64,000 nt of DNA from Thiohalocapsa sp. (GCA_028277725.1 JANQFX010000068.1:1-64000); one strand, 5' to 3'; counted from the first letter of the stretch, positions 21,233-31,357 are shown. The notes: a model not told the origin generated them from the letters alone. Numbers and translations: made by a program.

Positions 21233-22324
21233 TCAGTTGTTTTGGATGACGATGCGCGGAAACTTGGCGGCGTAGTCCTTGGCCTGCAGCGACAGCTTGG
21301 CGGCGGTCTTGCGCGCGATCTCGCGGTAGATCTGGCTGATGCGGCTATCCGGATCAGACACGACGCTGGGCTTCCCGGAGTCGGTCTCCTGGCGGATATG
21401 GATGTCCAGCGGCAGGGAGCCGAGGAGCTGGATGCCATATTGCTCGGCCATGCTCTGGCCGCCACCCTCGCCAAAGATGTGCTCCTCGTGGCCACACTTG
21501 GAGCAGATGTGGATCGACATGTTCTCGACCACACCGAGGACCGGCACTTCTACCTTCTGGAACATCTTCAGCCCCTTGCGGGCGTCCAGCAGGGCGATGT
21601 CCTGGGGCGTGGTGACGATGACGGCGCCGGACACGGGCACCTTCTGGGCCAGGGTCAGCTGGGTGTCGCCGGTGCCGGGCGGCAGGTCGATGACCAGGTA
21701 GTCGAGCTGGGTCCAGTTGGTATCGTTGAGCAACTGCTCCAGGGCCTGGGTGACCATGGGGCCACGCCAGATCATGGGCGTTTCCTCTTCGATCAGGAAG
21801 CCGATGGACATGGCCTGCAGGTTGTAGCTGACCATGGGCTCCAGGCGGTTACCGTCCTTCGACTCGGGCTGTCCGGAGATGCCAAGCATGCGGGGCTGCG
21901 ACGGGCCATAGATGTCCGCATCCAGCAGGCCGACGGTGGCGCCCTCCTCGGCCAGCGCGAGCGCCAGGTTGACCGCGGTGGTGGACTTGCCGACGCCGCC
22001 CTTGCCGGAGGCGACGGCGATGATGTTCTTGACGTTGTCGATGGGCTTCAGCGACTTCTGCACCGAGTGGGACCTGATCTCCCACTGCACCTCGACCTGC
22101 GCATCGGACACACCCGCGACGCCCTTGACCTTGTCGGTCACCGCCTCGGCGATGACCTCGGCCGCACCCTTGGCCGGAAAGCCCAGCATGACCTGAACCT
22201 TGACCTGGTCGCCCTCAATGTCGATGGACTTGACGCACTTGGTGCTGACCAGATCACGGCCGAGATGGGGCTCGACATAGTCTTTGATGGCGGCCTCGAC
22301 GGCCTCGTTGGTCACTGCGGACAT
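21233..22324 (-). CDS. apbC: Iron-sulfur cluster carrier protein ApbC/Mrp
   Basis: This P-loop ATPase carries and hands over Fe-S clusters. An N-terminal MIP18/DUF59 domain (about 1-85) is followed by a ParA/Mrp domain with deviant Walker A GKGGVGKST (107-115), LLDADIYGPSQPRML and LVIDLPPGTGD. The CxxC pair that binds the bridging cluster is in ICSKCGHEEHIFGEGGG. The length of 363 matches family members. It is convergent with mfd and divergent from the TAXI-BMC pair. Confidence 0.95.
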   Translation of the reverse strand: MSAVTNEAVEAAIKDYVEPHLGRDLVSTKCVKSIDIEGDQVKVQVMLGFPAKGAAEVIAEAVTDKVKGVAGVSDAQVEVQWEIRSHSVQKSLKPIDNVKNIIAVASGKGGVGKSTTAVNLALALAEEGATVGLLDADIYGPSQPRMLGISGQPESKDGNRLEPMVSYNLQAMSIGFLIEEETPMIWRGPMVTQALEQLLNDTNWTQLDYLVIDLPPGTGDTQLTLAQKVPVSGAVIVTTPQDIALLDARKGLKMFQKVEVPVLGVVENMSIHICSKCGHEEHIFGEGGGQSMAEQYGIQLLGSLPLDIHIRQETDSGKPSVVSDPDSRISQIYREIARKTAAKLSLQAKDYAAKFPRIVIQNN

Positions 22325-22701
22325 GGGGTACTCCGTTGTCTGTGGAGCCGCGCGCCGCGCGGCTCGGCATCTGTTGTTGGCCGGGTGCCTGTCGCATGGG
22401 CACCTGGTGGCTGGGCGCCGATTGGCCTGGCTGTGGCCGGGGCCGCGTCCGGTGCGGGGGACGTGGTATCAGCAAGTGCTAATTCAAGTCGGGACGCACC
22501 GCCTGCAGCGCGTCGCAGCGGCCTTGCGTCCGAATCGGCCACGGCGGCGGTTTGCCGGCAGGTACCGCGCCTCGCTCGTGAGGCGACTGCGCGACGACCC
22601 TCCGCTTGTGACCTTGGTCCTTAGGCCTGGTGGGGCGCCTCTGACCGCGGCGATAGGGACGGCGTCCACCCCGGCGTCCACCTGTCGGGGGCTGCTGCAA
22701 A

Positions 22702-22942
22702 ATCCTAGATGGAGCAGTTGACCGCGCCGATTTCTATGTAAGGCGCTGACTTGTTTCTGGTTCCGCGGCAAACCTGGGATCACCCATTGGGTGACGGGCG
22801 CTACGGTCGCCATGGCACGCCCCACGTGCCGCCCAGCTTTGTTACAACTTCTTGGAATAGAGAGACTATTCCGCGTCGTTGTGCCTCGCTGGACGGCCCG
22901 CGGGACGCACCCTGACGACCGTCCAACCGCTCCATCTAGGAT
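22702..22942. mobile_element. MITE-like element with 19-bp terminal inverted repeats
   Basis: ATCCTAGATGGAGCAGTTG at 22702-22720 is repeated in inverted orientation at 22924-22942 with 18 of 19 bases matching, bounding 241 bp with no convincing gene. Inside lies a GGAATAG/CTATTCC hairpin (22855-22872). A 72-base part (22866-22937) recurs inverted at 43099-43170. This suggests a short non-autonomous mobile element. The rest of the gap 22325-22980 shows no gene. Confidence 0.5.
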
Positions 22943-22980
22943 AATGCCAGGACGACACGGCGGAGCGCGTAATCACCCCC

Positions 22981-24333
22981 ATGCCTACTCAACCCACCGA
23001 ACCCACCGAGAAGCCAACGAAACGACGCACCTCTGGTCGTGTCGAGACCGCTGCCCTGTTCGGCGGCAGCGCGCTACTGGTCCTCGGGGCCTTCTGGCTG
23101 GCGCTGCAATTCGTCCAGCCGGCACCGCCCGACCACATCCGCATTGCCGCCGGACAACCCGGTGGTGCCTATCTGCACTATGCGGAACGCTATCGGGACG
23201 AACTGGCCAAGCAAGGCATCGATCTGCAGGTGATCGAGACCGACGGCACCGTGGACAACCTCCAGCGCCTGCTGCGCGAGGCTGATCCGGTGGACCTGGC
23301 CCTGGTACAGGGCGGCATCGCCAGCGCTGCGCAGCGCGAGGCCGTGAGCGGGCTCGGTAGCCTGTTCTACGAGCCGCTCTGGCTGCTGTCGTCGGCGGAT
23401 GCGCCGATCCGGCCACTGAACGAGGTTGGCGGACTGCGCATCGGCGTAGGCTCACGGGGCAGCGGCACGCGTGCGCTGGCGATGAATCTGCTCGCGCTGA
23501 ACGGGGTCGATCCGGATGACCTGTCCCTGGACGCGGAGCCGGCGAGCGACTCTCTGGCGGCCCTGAAGCGGGGTAGCCTGGACCTGTTGTTCATGGTCGC
23601 GGCGCCCGACTCGCCGCTGCTGATGGAAGCGCTCGCCGACCCCGCGGTGGCGGTACAGCCGCTGCCGCGGGCGGACGCCTATGCACGCATCGACCGCGCG
23701 CTCAGCGTCATCTCGGTGCCGCGCGGCGCCATGAGTTTGGCCGACGATATCCCGCCCCGCGACGTCGAACTGCTTGCGCCGACGGCGAACCTGGTGGCCC
23801 GCCCCGACATCCATCCGGCGTTGGTGGACCTGCTGATCCAGGCGGCGGCAAAGGTGCACGGGGACGGCTCGCTGCTGGCGTCCCCGGGCACCTTCCCGAC
23901 ACCGCTGCACTCCGACTTCCCGCTCAACCCCGACGCCGAGCGGCATTACAAGGACGGCCCGCCCTTGTTGCAGCGCTATCTTCCCTTTTGGGCCGCAACC
24001 TGGATCGACCGCACCAAGGTGATGCTGCTGCCGCTCCTGGCGCTGTTGTTGCCGCTGATGAAGGTGCTGCCGCCGGTGTACGCCTGGCGGGTGCGCCGAC
24101 GCATCCTGCGTTGGTACGTGCAGCTGCGGCGCATCGACCTGGAAACCCAGTCCGGCCTGCTCGGTCCGGCGCGGGCGGCGGAGCTCCACGACCAGCTGGA
24201 GGACATCGAAACCGACGCGGCACGCATCGACGTACCCCTCGGCTACACCGATCAACTGTACAATCTGCGCCTGCACATCAGGCTACTGCAACAGAAACTG
24301 GAAGGCGTCGGCAGCGGCGCACCGACGCAATGA
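22981..24333 (+). CDS. TAXI-family TRAP-type solute-binding protein, membrane-anchored
   Basis: This 450-residue protein has a short cytoplasmic start, a membrane span (about 24-44), then a TAXI-type ligand-binding domain beginning [23 protein letters not shown] and including the [23 protein letters not shown] segment (about 155-172). A second hydrophobic span (about 348-365) and a basic, helical tail of about 85 residues follow. Most TAXI proteins are free periplasmic receptors of TRAP importers; this one is tethered twice, and no TRAP permease gene is nearby. Its stop overlaps the start of the shell-protein gene by four bases. The ligand is unknown. Confidence 0.85.
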   Translation: MPTQPTEPTEKPTKRRTSGRVETAALFGGSALLVLGAFWLALQFVQPAPPDHIRIAAGQPGGAYLHYAERYRDELAKQGIDLQVIETDGTVDNLQRLLREADPVDLALVQGGIASAAQREAVSGLGSLFYEPLWLLSSADAPIRPLNEVGGLRIGVGSRGSGTRALAMNLLALNGVDPDDLSLDAEPASDSLAALKRGSLDLLFMVAAPDSPLLMEALADPAVAVQPLPRADAYARIDRALSVISVPRGAMSLADDIPPRDVELLAPTANLVARPDIHPALVDLLIQAAAKVHGDGSLLASPGTFPTPLHSDFPLNPDAERHYKDGPPLLQRYLPFWAATWIDRTKVMLLPLLALLLPLMKVLPPVYAWRVRRRILRWYVQLRRIDLETQSGLLGPARAAELHDQLEDIETDAARIDVPLGYTDQLYNLRLHIRLLQQKLEGVGSGAPTQ

Positions 24334-24971
24334 TCAAACTCCGGACCTACATCTACATCGACTCCCTGCAGCCCCAGCTGGCCGAATACATGGCCACGGT
24401 ATCCCAGGGCTTCCTGCCCATCCCAGGCGACGCCTGCCTGTGGGTCGAGGTCTCGCCGGGCATGGCCATCCATCGGCTGACGGACATCGCCCTCAAGGCG
24501 ACGCGCGTACACCTAGCGCAGCAGGTCGTAGAGCGGGCATTCGGCTCGATGGTCATCCACCAGCGCGACCAGAGCGACGTGCTGGAGGCCGGGCGCATTT
24601 TGCTCGAGAACCTGGGCGCCCGGGAGGGCGACCGCCAACGCTGCCGCGTCGCCTGGAAGGAGGTCATCCGCGCCATGACCCCGGATCACACGGTGCTGAT
24701 CAACCGCCAGAACCGACGCGGCTCCATGATCCTACCCGGCCAGAGCATGTTCATACTGGAGACGGAGCCCGCCGGCTACATCGTCTACGCGGCCAACCAG
24801 GCCGAGAAGGCCGCCAACATCACCATCATCGACGTGCGCGCCGTGGGTGCCTTCGGCCGGCTGACCTTGTCCGGCACCGAGGCCGACGTGGACGAGGCGG
24901 GAGCAGCGGCCGTCGCGGCCGTGGAGAGCATTTCCGGCCAGGAAAGGCCGGTGATCGCGCACGGAAGCTAG
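24330..24971 (+). CDS. Tandem BMC-domain shell protein, CsoS1D-like
   Basis: This 213-residue protein has two bacterial-microcompartment domains in tandem. The first runs from [17 protein letters not shown] to about 97; the second from about 115, with [19 protein letters not shown] and [17 protein letters not shown]. It resembles the gated carboxysome shell trimer CsoS1D, including the Glu68-Arg69 pair in VVERAFGS that corresponds to the conserved pore Glu-Arg in that family. It starts inside the stop codon of the upstream TAXI gene (ATGA). No other shell protein, carboxysome or Rubisco gene is in the window. The CsoS1D relationship is from remembered family sequence, not a search. Confidence 0.8.
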   Translation: MIKLRTYIYIDSLQPQLAEYMATVSQGFLPIPGDACLWVEVSPGMAIHRLTDIALKATRVHLAQQVVERAFGSMVIHQRDQSDVLEAGRILLENLGAREGDRQRCRVAWKEVIRAMTPDHTVLINRQNRRGSMILPGQSMFILETEPAGYIVYAANQAEKAANITIIDVRAVGAFGRLTLSGTEADVDEAGAAAVAAVESISGQERPVIAHGS

Positions 24972-24997
24972 AGCAAAGGCGCCGACGACAGTCACAC

Positions 24998-25927
24998 TCA
25001 ACAGGCGTCGCAGAGCTCGATCTCCGCGGTGACCGGCAGATCCTCGGTCTGGGCCCACTCCATCATGGAGCCGTCGTACAGGGTCGCGTCCTCGTTGCCA
25101 AGGATGGCGTAGGCCGCGAACCAGGTGAGCGCCGCTCGGTTGCCGCTGTGGCAGAAGTGCACCTGCTCGGCCGACGGGTCGATGCCACGGGCGGCGAACA
25201 GTTGCTCCAGCGCGCCGGCGCTGCGCATGCGACCGGAACCCTCGGCGGCGATCCAGTCGTGCGGCAGCCGCTTGGCGCCGGGAATGGTACCGGGGCGCTC
25301 GTCGCTGTCGCCGGTGTAGATTCCGACGAACTCGCCCTCGCTGCGCGCATCCACCCCCAGGGCACCGCCGTCGAGCGCCGTCCTGACGTCCGCGGCGTCG
25401 GGAGCGAACTCCGGGCGCAGGTCGGCGGTGAACGTCTTCGCCGCTCGGCGCGTGACGTCTGCCGTCAACTTGCCGCCGGCGTCGGCGTAGGCGACGAGCC
25501 CACCGTCGAGCACGCTGACGGCGTCGTGGCCCAGCACCTTGAAGGTCCAGTAGACGCGCGCCGCAGCCGCCAGATCGCCGGCGCCTTGACCGGTGGCGAC
25601 GATGAGCACGTGGTCGTCGTTGCCGATGCCGGCGCCACCGATCATGGACGTCAGCCGATCAACCGGCGGCAGCATCGACCGAAGCGTGGATGGGTCCTTG
25701 TTTCCCTTGGGCAGGCTGGTGCGCCAAATGGCGTAGGGTAGGTTCACCGACCCCGGAATATGGAAGCGCTGGAACTGCTTGGGCGCCTGCAGATCCACGG
25801 GCACGACGGAATCGACACCCTTGGATGCGAGCCATTGGGCATCGATCAGGGCGGGCACTTCGGGCGATTCGGCAAGGGACAGGGGTGCCGCGGCGAGCAG
25901 CGCAAGCGACAGAACAACGAACTTCAT
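24998..25927 (-). CDS. Periplasmic tandem-rhodanese sulfurtransferase
   Basis: This 309-residue thiosulfate or 3-mercaptopyruvate sulfurtransferase-type protein has a signal peptide ending near LSLA (19) and two rhodanese domains. Only the second carries a catalytic cysteine, Cys259 in FCHSGNRA; the first has ATGQGAG at the matching place. The C-terminus ends CDAC, an extra CxxC pair of unknown use. Periplasmic location fits a role in sulfur-compound oxidation. It is convergent with the TAXI-BMC pair, with 26 bases between. Confidence 0.88.
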   Translation of the reverse strand: MKFVVLSLALLAAAPLSLAESPEVPALIDAQWLASKGVDSVVPVDLQAPKQFQRFHIPGSVNLPYAIWRTSLPKGNKDPSTLRSMLPPVDRLTSMIGGAGIGNDDHVLIVATGQGAGDLAAAARVYWTFKVLGHDAVSVLDGGLVAYADAGGKLTADVTRRAAKTFTADLRPEFAPDAADVRTALDGGALGVDARSEGEFVGIYTGDSDERPGTIPGAKRLPHDWIAAEGSGRMRSAGALEQLFAARGIDPSAEQVHFCHSGNRAALTWFAAYAILGNEDATLYDGSMMEWAQTEDLPVTAEIELCDAC

Positions 25928-26049
25928 GGGGGTGGTCTCCCCGCATCGTGCGGATCTGGCTTCGAACTGCCCGCCAGATGGTGACCGAGCCCGCGCGCAT
26001 TCAACCTCCGGCTGTGTGCGTCATCGCTCTGCTCTACCTCGCCTCCGGG

Positions 26050-26319
26050 TCAGTCTTTGGCCTGGCCCTTGTCGATATCCTTGCGCTGCCCGGATGCCGC
26101 AAACCCGGCGCTGAACAGCTTCTGCATCATGTCCATGCCGGCCAGACTGCTGGCCACGTAGGGCTGGAACAGCTTCATCGGATCATAGCCCTCGACTCCC
26201 TCGCGCATGCGCTCGCGGATGTCGTCCAGGATCTGCTGATGAAAGGCGTCAACATTAGGCAGGCCCATCAGCTTGCGCATCTCTTCGGGCGTGATGTCGA
26301 CGTCGACGTTGATCTTCAT
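26050..26319 (-). CDS. DUF6489-like small protein
   Basis: This 89-residue soluble protein begins MKINVDVDITPEEMRKLMGLPNV, the characteristic opening of a conserved proteobacterial family (DUF6489) of unknown function. AGGAG lies eight bases before ATG 26319, which decides against the longer open frame to 26514. Two amphipathic helices follow (LFQPYVASSLAGMDMMQKLF). It sits 122 bases upstream of the rhodanese gene on the same strand and may share its transcript. Confidence 0.75.
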   Translation of the reverse strand: MKINVDVDITPEEMRKLMGLPNVDAFHQQILDDIRERMREGVEGYDPMKLFQPYVASSLAGMDMMQKLFSAGFAASGQRKDIDKGQAKD

Positions 26320-26425
26320 GGGCTTTGTCTCCTGTCTGCAGCCTGCGAGATCCGCCGCCGAGGCGGGGTCGCGGCCGCTGTGATCAATCAAAAGGGTTCG
26401 AGACCTGGTCGAATGGATGCCAGAT

Positions 26426-26902
26426 TCAATGACGGTTCGCCCGCGGTGGCAACTCCATCGGCATCGGCTCATCCACCAGCAGTCCGCGACGCACGCGCCT
26501 GCCGATGAGCACACAGGCCCGCTCGAAGGCCCGCTCGGCCTCGCTCAGGTGCCAGTTCCAGTCCAAGGGCGGCGCGTTGCTACGCACCGAGAAGTGCCCG
26601 GTGGTGATCACACGGCCGATTCGCACCTCGACGGCCCAGTCCTGCCAAACCGCCTCGGCGTCCTCCTCGTCCGCAAACTGTTGCTCCACCAGCCGCACCG
26701 AGGCGCTACCGGTGTCGTCCACGACCACGAGTTCGGACACCATTGCGGTTTCGTCCACACAGCTCTCCCAGCCCGTATGCACGCCGGAAGCGTGCTCCAT
26801 CAGCGCATGCACCAGCAGCGAGGGCGTGATGCGGAGATTGAGCGGCATATCCCAATCGGGATCAGCGGACTCGGAAAAGGCGGCGACTTCGTGCTCGGTC
26901 AT
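26426..26902 (-). CDS. Conserved-looking hypothetical protein, 158 residues
   Basis: The protein starts MTEHEVAAFSESADPDWDMPLNLRI and is rich in Trp and acidic residues, with no signal peptide or membrane span. Base composition and amino-acid use look like true coding sequence. The open frame continues upstream to 27448, but that part is arginine- and serine-rich shadow sequence opposite the phosphoesterase gene. I do not recognise the family. It is 106 bases upstream of the DUF6489-like gene in the same direction. Confidence 0.65.
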   Translation of the reverse strand: MTEHEVAAFSESADPDWDMPLNLRITPSLLVHALMEHASGVHTGWESCVDETAMVSELVVVDDTGSASVRLVEQQFADEEDAEAVWQDWAVEVRIGRVITTGHFSVRSNAPPLDWNWHLSEAERAFERACVLIGRRVRRGLLVDEPMPMELPPRANRH

Positions 26903-27176
26903 GGGTCTCGGCGTGTCTGTTCCCCGGGGGCGGGTCGGCATTATCGGTGTCGATATGGCCTCGGCGGCCCGGGCGGCGGCGGGGCCTCGGCACCCGGGCG
27001 TGATTGCGGCAAGCTTAACCCAAGCAGACCGGGTTGACCCCAAGCACCATAGGCGCCTCCCCGGGGCGCGCCGAGCACGCCGCCAGCCCGTCGCCTGAGC
27101 AGCGCACGCGGACCCGTGCGCTTTGAATTGGTTAGAGTGGTGCGAATCTGTCAACGCAACACCGGAGCCATATGAA

Positions 27177-28010
27177 ATGAAGGTCGCCGTATTTTCCGAC
27201 GTGCAGGGCGTGCTGCCGGCGTTCGAGGCCGTCATCGAAGACATCGACGCCTGGGGCCCAGACACGGTCATCATGGCCGGCGACCTGATCAACCGCGGCC
27301 CGGACAGCCGCGGCTGCCTGGCGCTGTTCGACCGGATGCGCCGCGAGCGCGGCTGGCTGCCGGTGAACGGCAACCACGAGGTTTGGGTCCTGTCCTGCGA
27401 GCACACCGACCCCGAGACCGAGGGCGAGCGCGAGATGCGCCGCTTCACGGACTTCGCCTGGCGCCAGGTGGCACCTATTGCCGATCGACTGCGCGACTGG
27501 CCGGATCACCTCTGCTTGCACCCGCCAGGCGCCGACGCCTGGCTGCACGTCACCCACGGCACCATGGCCGGCAACCGCGACGGCATCACGCCCAAGACCA
27601 GCGACGACTCGCTCGTCGGCAAGCTGCCGGAAGACGTCTCGCTCTTCGTGTCCGGCCACACCCACCGCGCCCACCAGCGCGAGACCCAGGGTATGGACGT
27701 GGTCAACGTCGGCTCCGTCGGCAGCCCCTTCGACGGAGACGTGCGCAGCAGCTACGGGCGTTTCACCTGGCAGGGCGGGTGCTGGCACACGGAACTCGTG
27801 CGTGTGCCCTATGATCGGGTCAGGGCCGAGCGGGAGTTCGAGACCTCGGGCTTCCTCGAGCAGGGCGGGCCCCTAGCGCGCATCGTGCACCTGGAGTGGA
27901 AGGAGGCCCGACTGCTCATCGGCGGCTGGCGCGAGCCGTATCAAGAGGCGGTGCGACGGGGTGAGATCACACTTGAGGACTCGGTGAACCGCTATCTAGC
28001 CCAACTTTGA
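27177..28010 (+). CDS. Calcineurin-like metallophosphoesterase
   Basis: This 277-residue cytosolic phosphoesterase has the di-metal motifs in order: FSDVQG (D8), GDLINRGPDS, GNHE and GHTHRAH. The first motif has Gln where most members have His (DxQ rather than DxH), a change also found in some ApaH-type enzymes. The C-terminal third beyond VNVGSVGSPFDGD is unassigned. GGAG lies ten bases before the chosen ATG. The substrate could be a nucleotide polyphosphate or a phosphoprotein; it cannot be decided here. Confidence 0.85.
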   Translation: MKVAVFSDVQGVLPAFEAVIEDIDAWGPDTVIMAGDLINRGPDSRGCLALFDRMRRERGWLPVNGNHEVWVLSCEHTDPETEGEREMRRFTDFAWRQVAPIADRLRDWPDHLCLHPPGADAWLHVTHGTMAGNRDGITPKTSDDSLVGKLPEDVSLFVSGHTHRAHQRETQGMDVVNVGSVGSPFDGDVRSSYGRFTWQGGCWHTELVRVPYDRVRAEREFETSGFLEQGGPLARIVHLEWKEARLLIGGWREPYQEAVRRGEITLEDSVNRYLAQL

Positions 28011-28052
28011 CTGGCGCAGCTCTGAACGCCTCCCTCAGCGGGCGGCCTGCGC

Positions 28053-28475
28053 TCAGTTCCAGCCAACCACGTCGTAGCCGCGCTCACGAAGGCAACGGTT
28101 CACGTAGGCCTTGAAGGTGCTGTTCGGCTCGCTGGTGCGCACCACACTACGGATCATGCCGACGGCCGCACCCGCGGAAGCGCCGGCGGCGGCACGGTTG
28201 CCGACGTCCGAGTATCCGCGCACAGCGCCATAGATCCCTGTTGCCGCGCCGCCCGCGGCGGCGCCGACGGCCGTGTCTCGGGCCACCTGCCCTGCTCGAT
28301 TACCATCGGCGCCGGCCCGCCGAGCCAGGCGCTCACAGGCGTCGATGTCGGTCTGGGCCACGGAACCGCCGCCGTAGACGACCGCCCGCGAGGTGGAGCA
28401 GGCCGAGAGTCCCAGGCAACAGCCCAGCAGGAACACGGCGCCGACGATACGCGTCGACATGCGGCGAGACGGCAT
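28053..28475 (-). CDS. Glycine-zipper lipoprotein
   Basis: The protein has a basic start, a hydrophobic signal and the lipobox LSAC (Cys26 from ATG 28475). Glycine/alanine zipper stretches follow (AVGAAAGGAATGIYGAV and AAAGASAGAAVGMI), typical of outer-membrane-associated small proteins. Later cysteines occur in DACERLARRAG and NRCLRERGYDVVGWN. ATGs at 28496 and 28460 are alternative starts; no ribosome site decides. It is convergent with the phosphoesterase gene. Confidence 0.75.
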   Translation of the reverse strand: MPSRRMSTRIVGAVFLLGCCLGLSACSTSRAVVYGGGSVAQTDIDACERLARRAGADGNRAGQVARDTAVGAAAGGAATGIYGAVRGYSDVGNRAAAGASAGAAVGMIRSVVRTSEPNSTFKAYVNRCLRERGYDVVGWN

Positions 28476-28658
28476 GGAAGATCGCTGGCCCGGCATGATC
28501 GGTACCGCTCGATTGATACTCGGCGGCTGGGCCGCCCCTTTAAACTCCTATGATAGCCGGTCCCTTGCGGCTTACCCGCACGACTCGGTTCACGATCGGC
28601 CCGAGAGTGCGCTGCGGTTGCAACGCATCTGCGACTGCCGCATGTCACCGCGACGGAC

Positions 28659-28702
28659 GGGCATCTCAAGAGATTCGAGATGCCCACGCGGGGCGGGAAG
28701 CC
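28659..28702. repeat. Hairpin plus conserved tail; repeat R4, copy 1
   Basis: A perfect 9-bp stem, GGGCATCTC (28659-28667) with GAGATGCCC (28677-28685), is followed by CACGCGGGGCGGGAAGCC. A similar palindrome and nearly the same tail occur at 48211-48250. It lies 76 bases before hslO and could be an operator, but its recurrence suggests a dispersed element. Confidence 0.5.
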
Positions 28703-28778
28703 TCACCATGTCTCGAGCGCTGCTGTCGATATCGACCGAGACACCAAACTCCACCCCCAAGCCAAGCCCCTATCCGCC

Positions 28779-29657
28779 ATGAGCACGCCGCAACCCGACA
28801 CCCTGCACCGTTTCGTCTTCGAGCGCCTAGGGGTCCGCGGCGAACTGGTCCGCCTGGATGCGGCCTTCCGGGCGGTGCTGGAGCGGCACCCCTACCCGAA
28901 TCCGGTCAAGCGGCCGCTCGGCGAAGGCCTGGCCTCGGTGTTACTGCTCACCGCGACGCTCAAGTTCGAGGGTACGCTGACGCTGCAGGCCCAGGGCAGC
29001 GGCCCGATCCGAACCCTGGTGGTCCAGGGCACACACCAGGCGACGGTGCGTGGCCTGGCCCGGTGGCAGGGTGACTTCCAAGACGGTGACCTAACGCAAC
29101 TGTTCGGCTCCGGCCATCTGGCGCTGACGCTGGAGCCCGAGCGCGGCGAGCGCTACCAGGGCATCGTGCCGTTGGAGGGCGCGGGCATCGGTGCCGCCAT
29201 CGAGCACTATTTCGCACGCTCCGAACAGCTGCCAACGCGGCTCTGGCTCGCCGTCAACGATGGCCAGGCCGTCGGCCTGATGCTGCAGCGGCTGCCGGGC
29301 AGCTCGCCGGACGCCGACGGCTGGGACCGCACCGTTGCCCTCGCCGACACGGTGGAGCAACGCGAGCTGCTGTCGCTGCCCGTCCGAGCGCTCCTGCATC
29401 GCCTGTTCAACGAGGAAGACGTGCGGCTGTATGAGCCGGACCCGGTCGCCTTCCGCTGCGGCTGCTCGCGGGGCAAGATCGCGGACACGCTGCGGGCACT
29501 GGGGCCGCAGGAGGTGGATCAGATCCTGGCCGAACGGGGCGACATCGCCGTCGCCTGCGAGTTCTGCAACCGCGACTACCGCTTCGATGCCGTCGACGCC
29601 CGTGAACTGTTCACCGACAGCGTCGTGCCCGCGGGCATGCAGGAGTCGCGGCACTGA
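28779..29657 (+). CDS. hslO: Redox-regulated holdase chaperone Hsp33
   Basis: Hsp33 is a cytosolic chaperone activated by oxidation. The 292 residues match the family, with the redox-switch zinc site CxC-X30-CxxC intact (Cys227, 229, 260, 263). The ATG 28779 is placed before RFVFERLGVRGELVRL, where family members begin; the frame is open further upstream into repeat R4. Confidence 0.94.
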   Translation: MSTPQPDTLHRFVFERLGVRGELVRLDAAFRAVLERHPYPNPVKRPLGEGLASVLLLTATLKFEGTLTLQAQGSGPIRTLVVQGTHQATVRGLARWQGDFQDGDLTQLFGSGHLALTLEPERGERYQGIVPLEGAGIGAAIEHYFARSEQLPTRLWLAVNDGQAVGLMLQRLPGSSPDADGWDRTVALADTVEQRELLSLPVRALLHRLFNEEDVRLYEPDPVAFRCGCSRGKIADTLRALGPQEVDQILAERGDIAVACEFCNRDYRFDAVDARELFTDSVVPAGMQESRH

Positions 29658-29855
29658 GCACGGCCGCCGGCAAGGATGCCCCGGCCAAGACCCTCGACCT
29701 CCGCTGGCTCCCTAGGCTGCGGACGGGCCCAATCCGACTGCCCGATCAGGGACTCGCCGCCATCGCCGCGCGACGCTATCCTGTAGGGCTTGCTGACGGG
29801 TCCGCCGTGCGTATGACGACTCGCAACCGACCACTCCGTACCTACCTCAGCGTAA

Positions 29856-30455
<600 letters not shown>

Positions 30456-30501
30456 GGCGCCCGTCAGGATCGCCCCGAGAGGCCAACCCCACACCCGGCC
30501 C

Positions 30502-31305
30502 ATGTCCACGCGCAGCGCATCCAAGCCATTAAGCACCGCGGTGAATCAGCTCTGCCTGCCCTTGCGGCTGCCCGGGCGCGGCGGGTTTGACGCCTTCGTC
30601 GACGACGGCAACGCGGATCTGGTTCGGCTGCTACGCCGCTGGGCCGAAGTCCCTGAGACGGGCGACGTGCTGATCCACGGCGAATCCGGCTGCGGCAAGA
30701 GCCATCTGCTGCACGCAGCCCACGAGGCCGCGCGATCGGCGGGGGCCAAGACGCGCTATGTCGCGCTCGACCTCGCGGACCTGTCGCCGTCGGTGCTCGA
30801 CGGCTTGGAGGACTGCGACGCGGTCGTCATCGACGCCGTACACACGATCGCAGGGATTCGGGACTGGGAGGTGGCCCTGTTCAACCTCTATAACGCGCTG
30901 CACCAGCCTGGCCATGCAGCCGGCGGCGGCCGCCTACTGCTAGCCGCGCGTGGCCCCGCCTCATCTCTGGGATTCGGCCTGCCCGACCTGGCCTCTCGGC
31001 TCAGCGCCTGCGCCACCTACGCGCTGAAACCGCTGGACGACGCCGGGCGCGCCCGCCTGCTGCACCAGGAGGCGCACCGACGCGGCCTGAGCCTGGACAA
31101 CGCCACCGTCGGCTACATCCTGAACCACGGTCAGCGGCACACCCAGGCCCTGCTGGCGCTGCTGGACGAACTCAACCGGGCATCGCTGAACCTGCGCCGA
31201 CAGCCGAAATCGCGCCTGGTGAGCGATCTGCTACAGGGGCGCCTGGCCGCCGAACTCCCTCCCGCACAGCCCCCAGGCAACGGCACGAGCGGGACCGAGA
31301 CCTGA
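30502..31305 (+). CDS. hda: DnaA regulatory inactivator Hda
   Basis: Hda binds the DNA-loaded beta clamp and stimulates ATP hydrolysis by DnaA, limiting re-initiation. The N-terminal clamp-binding motif QLCLPL (16-21) is present. Walker A GESGCGKS (60-67), [11 protein letters not shown] as Walker B region and the AAA+ lid containing [16 protein letters not shown] follow. At 267 residues it is longer than E. coli Hda (233), with extra C-terminal residues rich in Pro, Gly and Ala. Confidence 0.92.
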   Translation: MSTRSASKPLSTAVNQLCLPLRLPGRGGFDAFVDDGNADLVRLLRRWAEVPETGDVLIHGESGCGKSHLLHAAHEAARSAGAKTRYVALDLADLSPSVLDGLEDCDAVVIDAVHTIAGIRDWEVALFNLYNALHQPGHAAGGGRLLLAARGPASSLGFGLPDLASRLSACATYALKPLDDAGRARLLHQEAHRRGLSLDNATVGYILNHGQRHTQALLALLDELNRASLNLRRQPKSRLVSDLLQGRLAAELPPAQPPGNGTSGTET

Positions 31306-31357
31306 CCGGACATCGCCATCCCGGCCTCCCGAACAATCACCGCACAGGATCGCGCCC

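Noticed and set aside
22981..24971. A complete carboxysome or TRAP-transporter operon
   Set aside because: No Rubisco, csoS2, carbonic anhydrase, vertex protein or TRAP permease gene is found on either side.
31306..31357. Tryptophan leader peptide or attenuator before trpG
   Set aside because: The 52-base gap has no short frame with Trp codons and no alternative hairpins.
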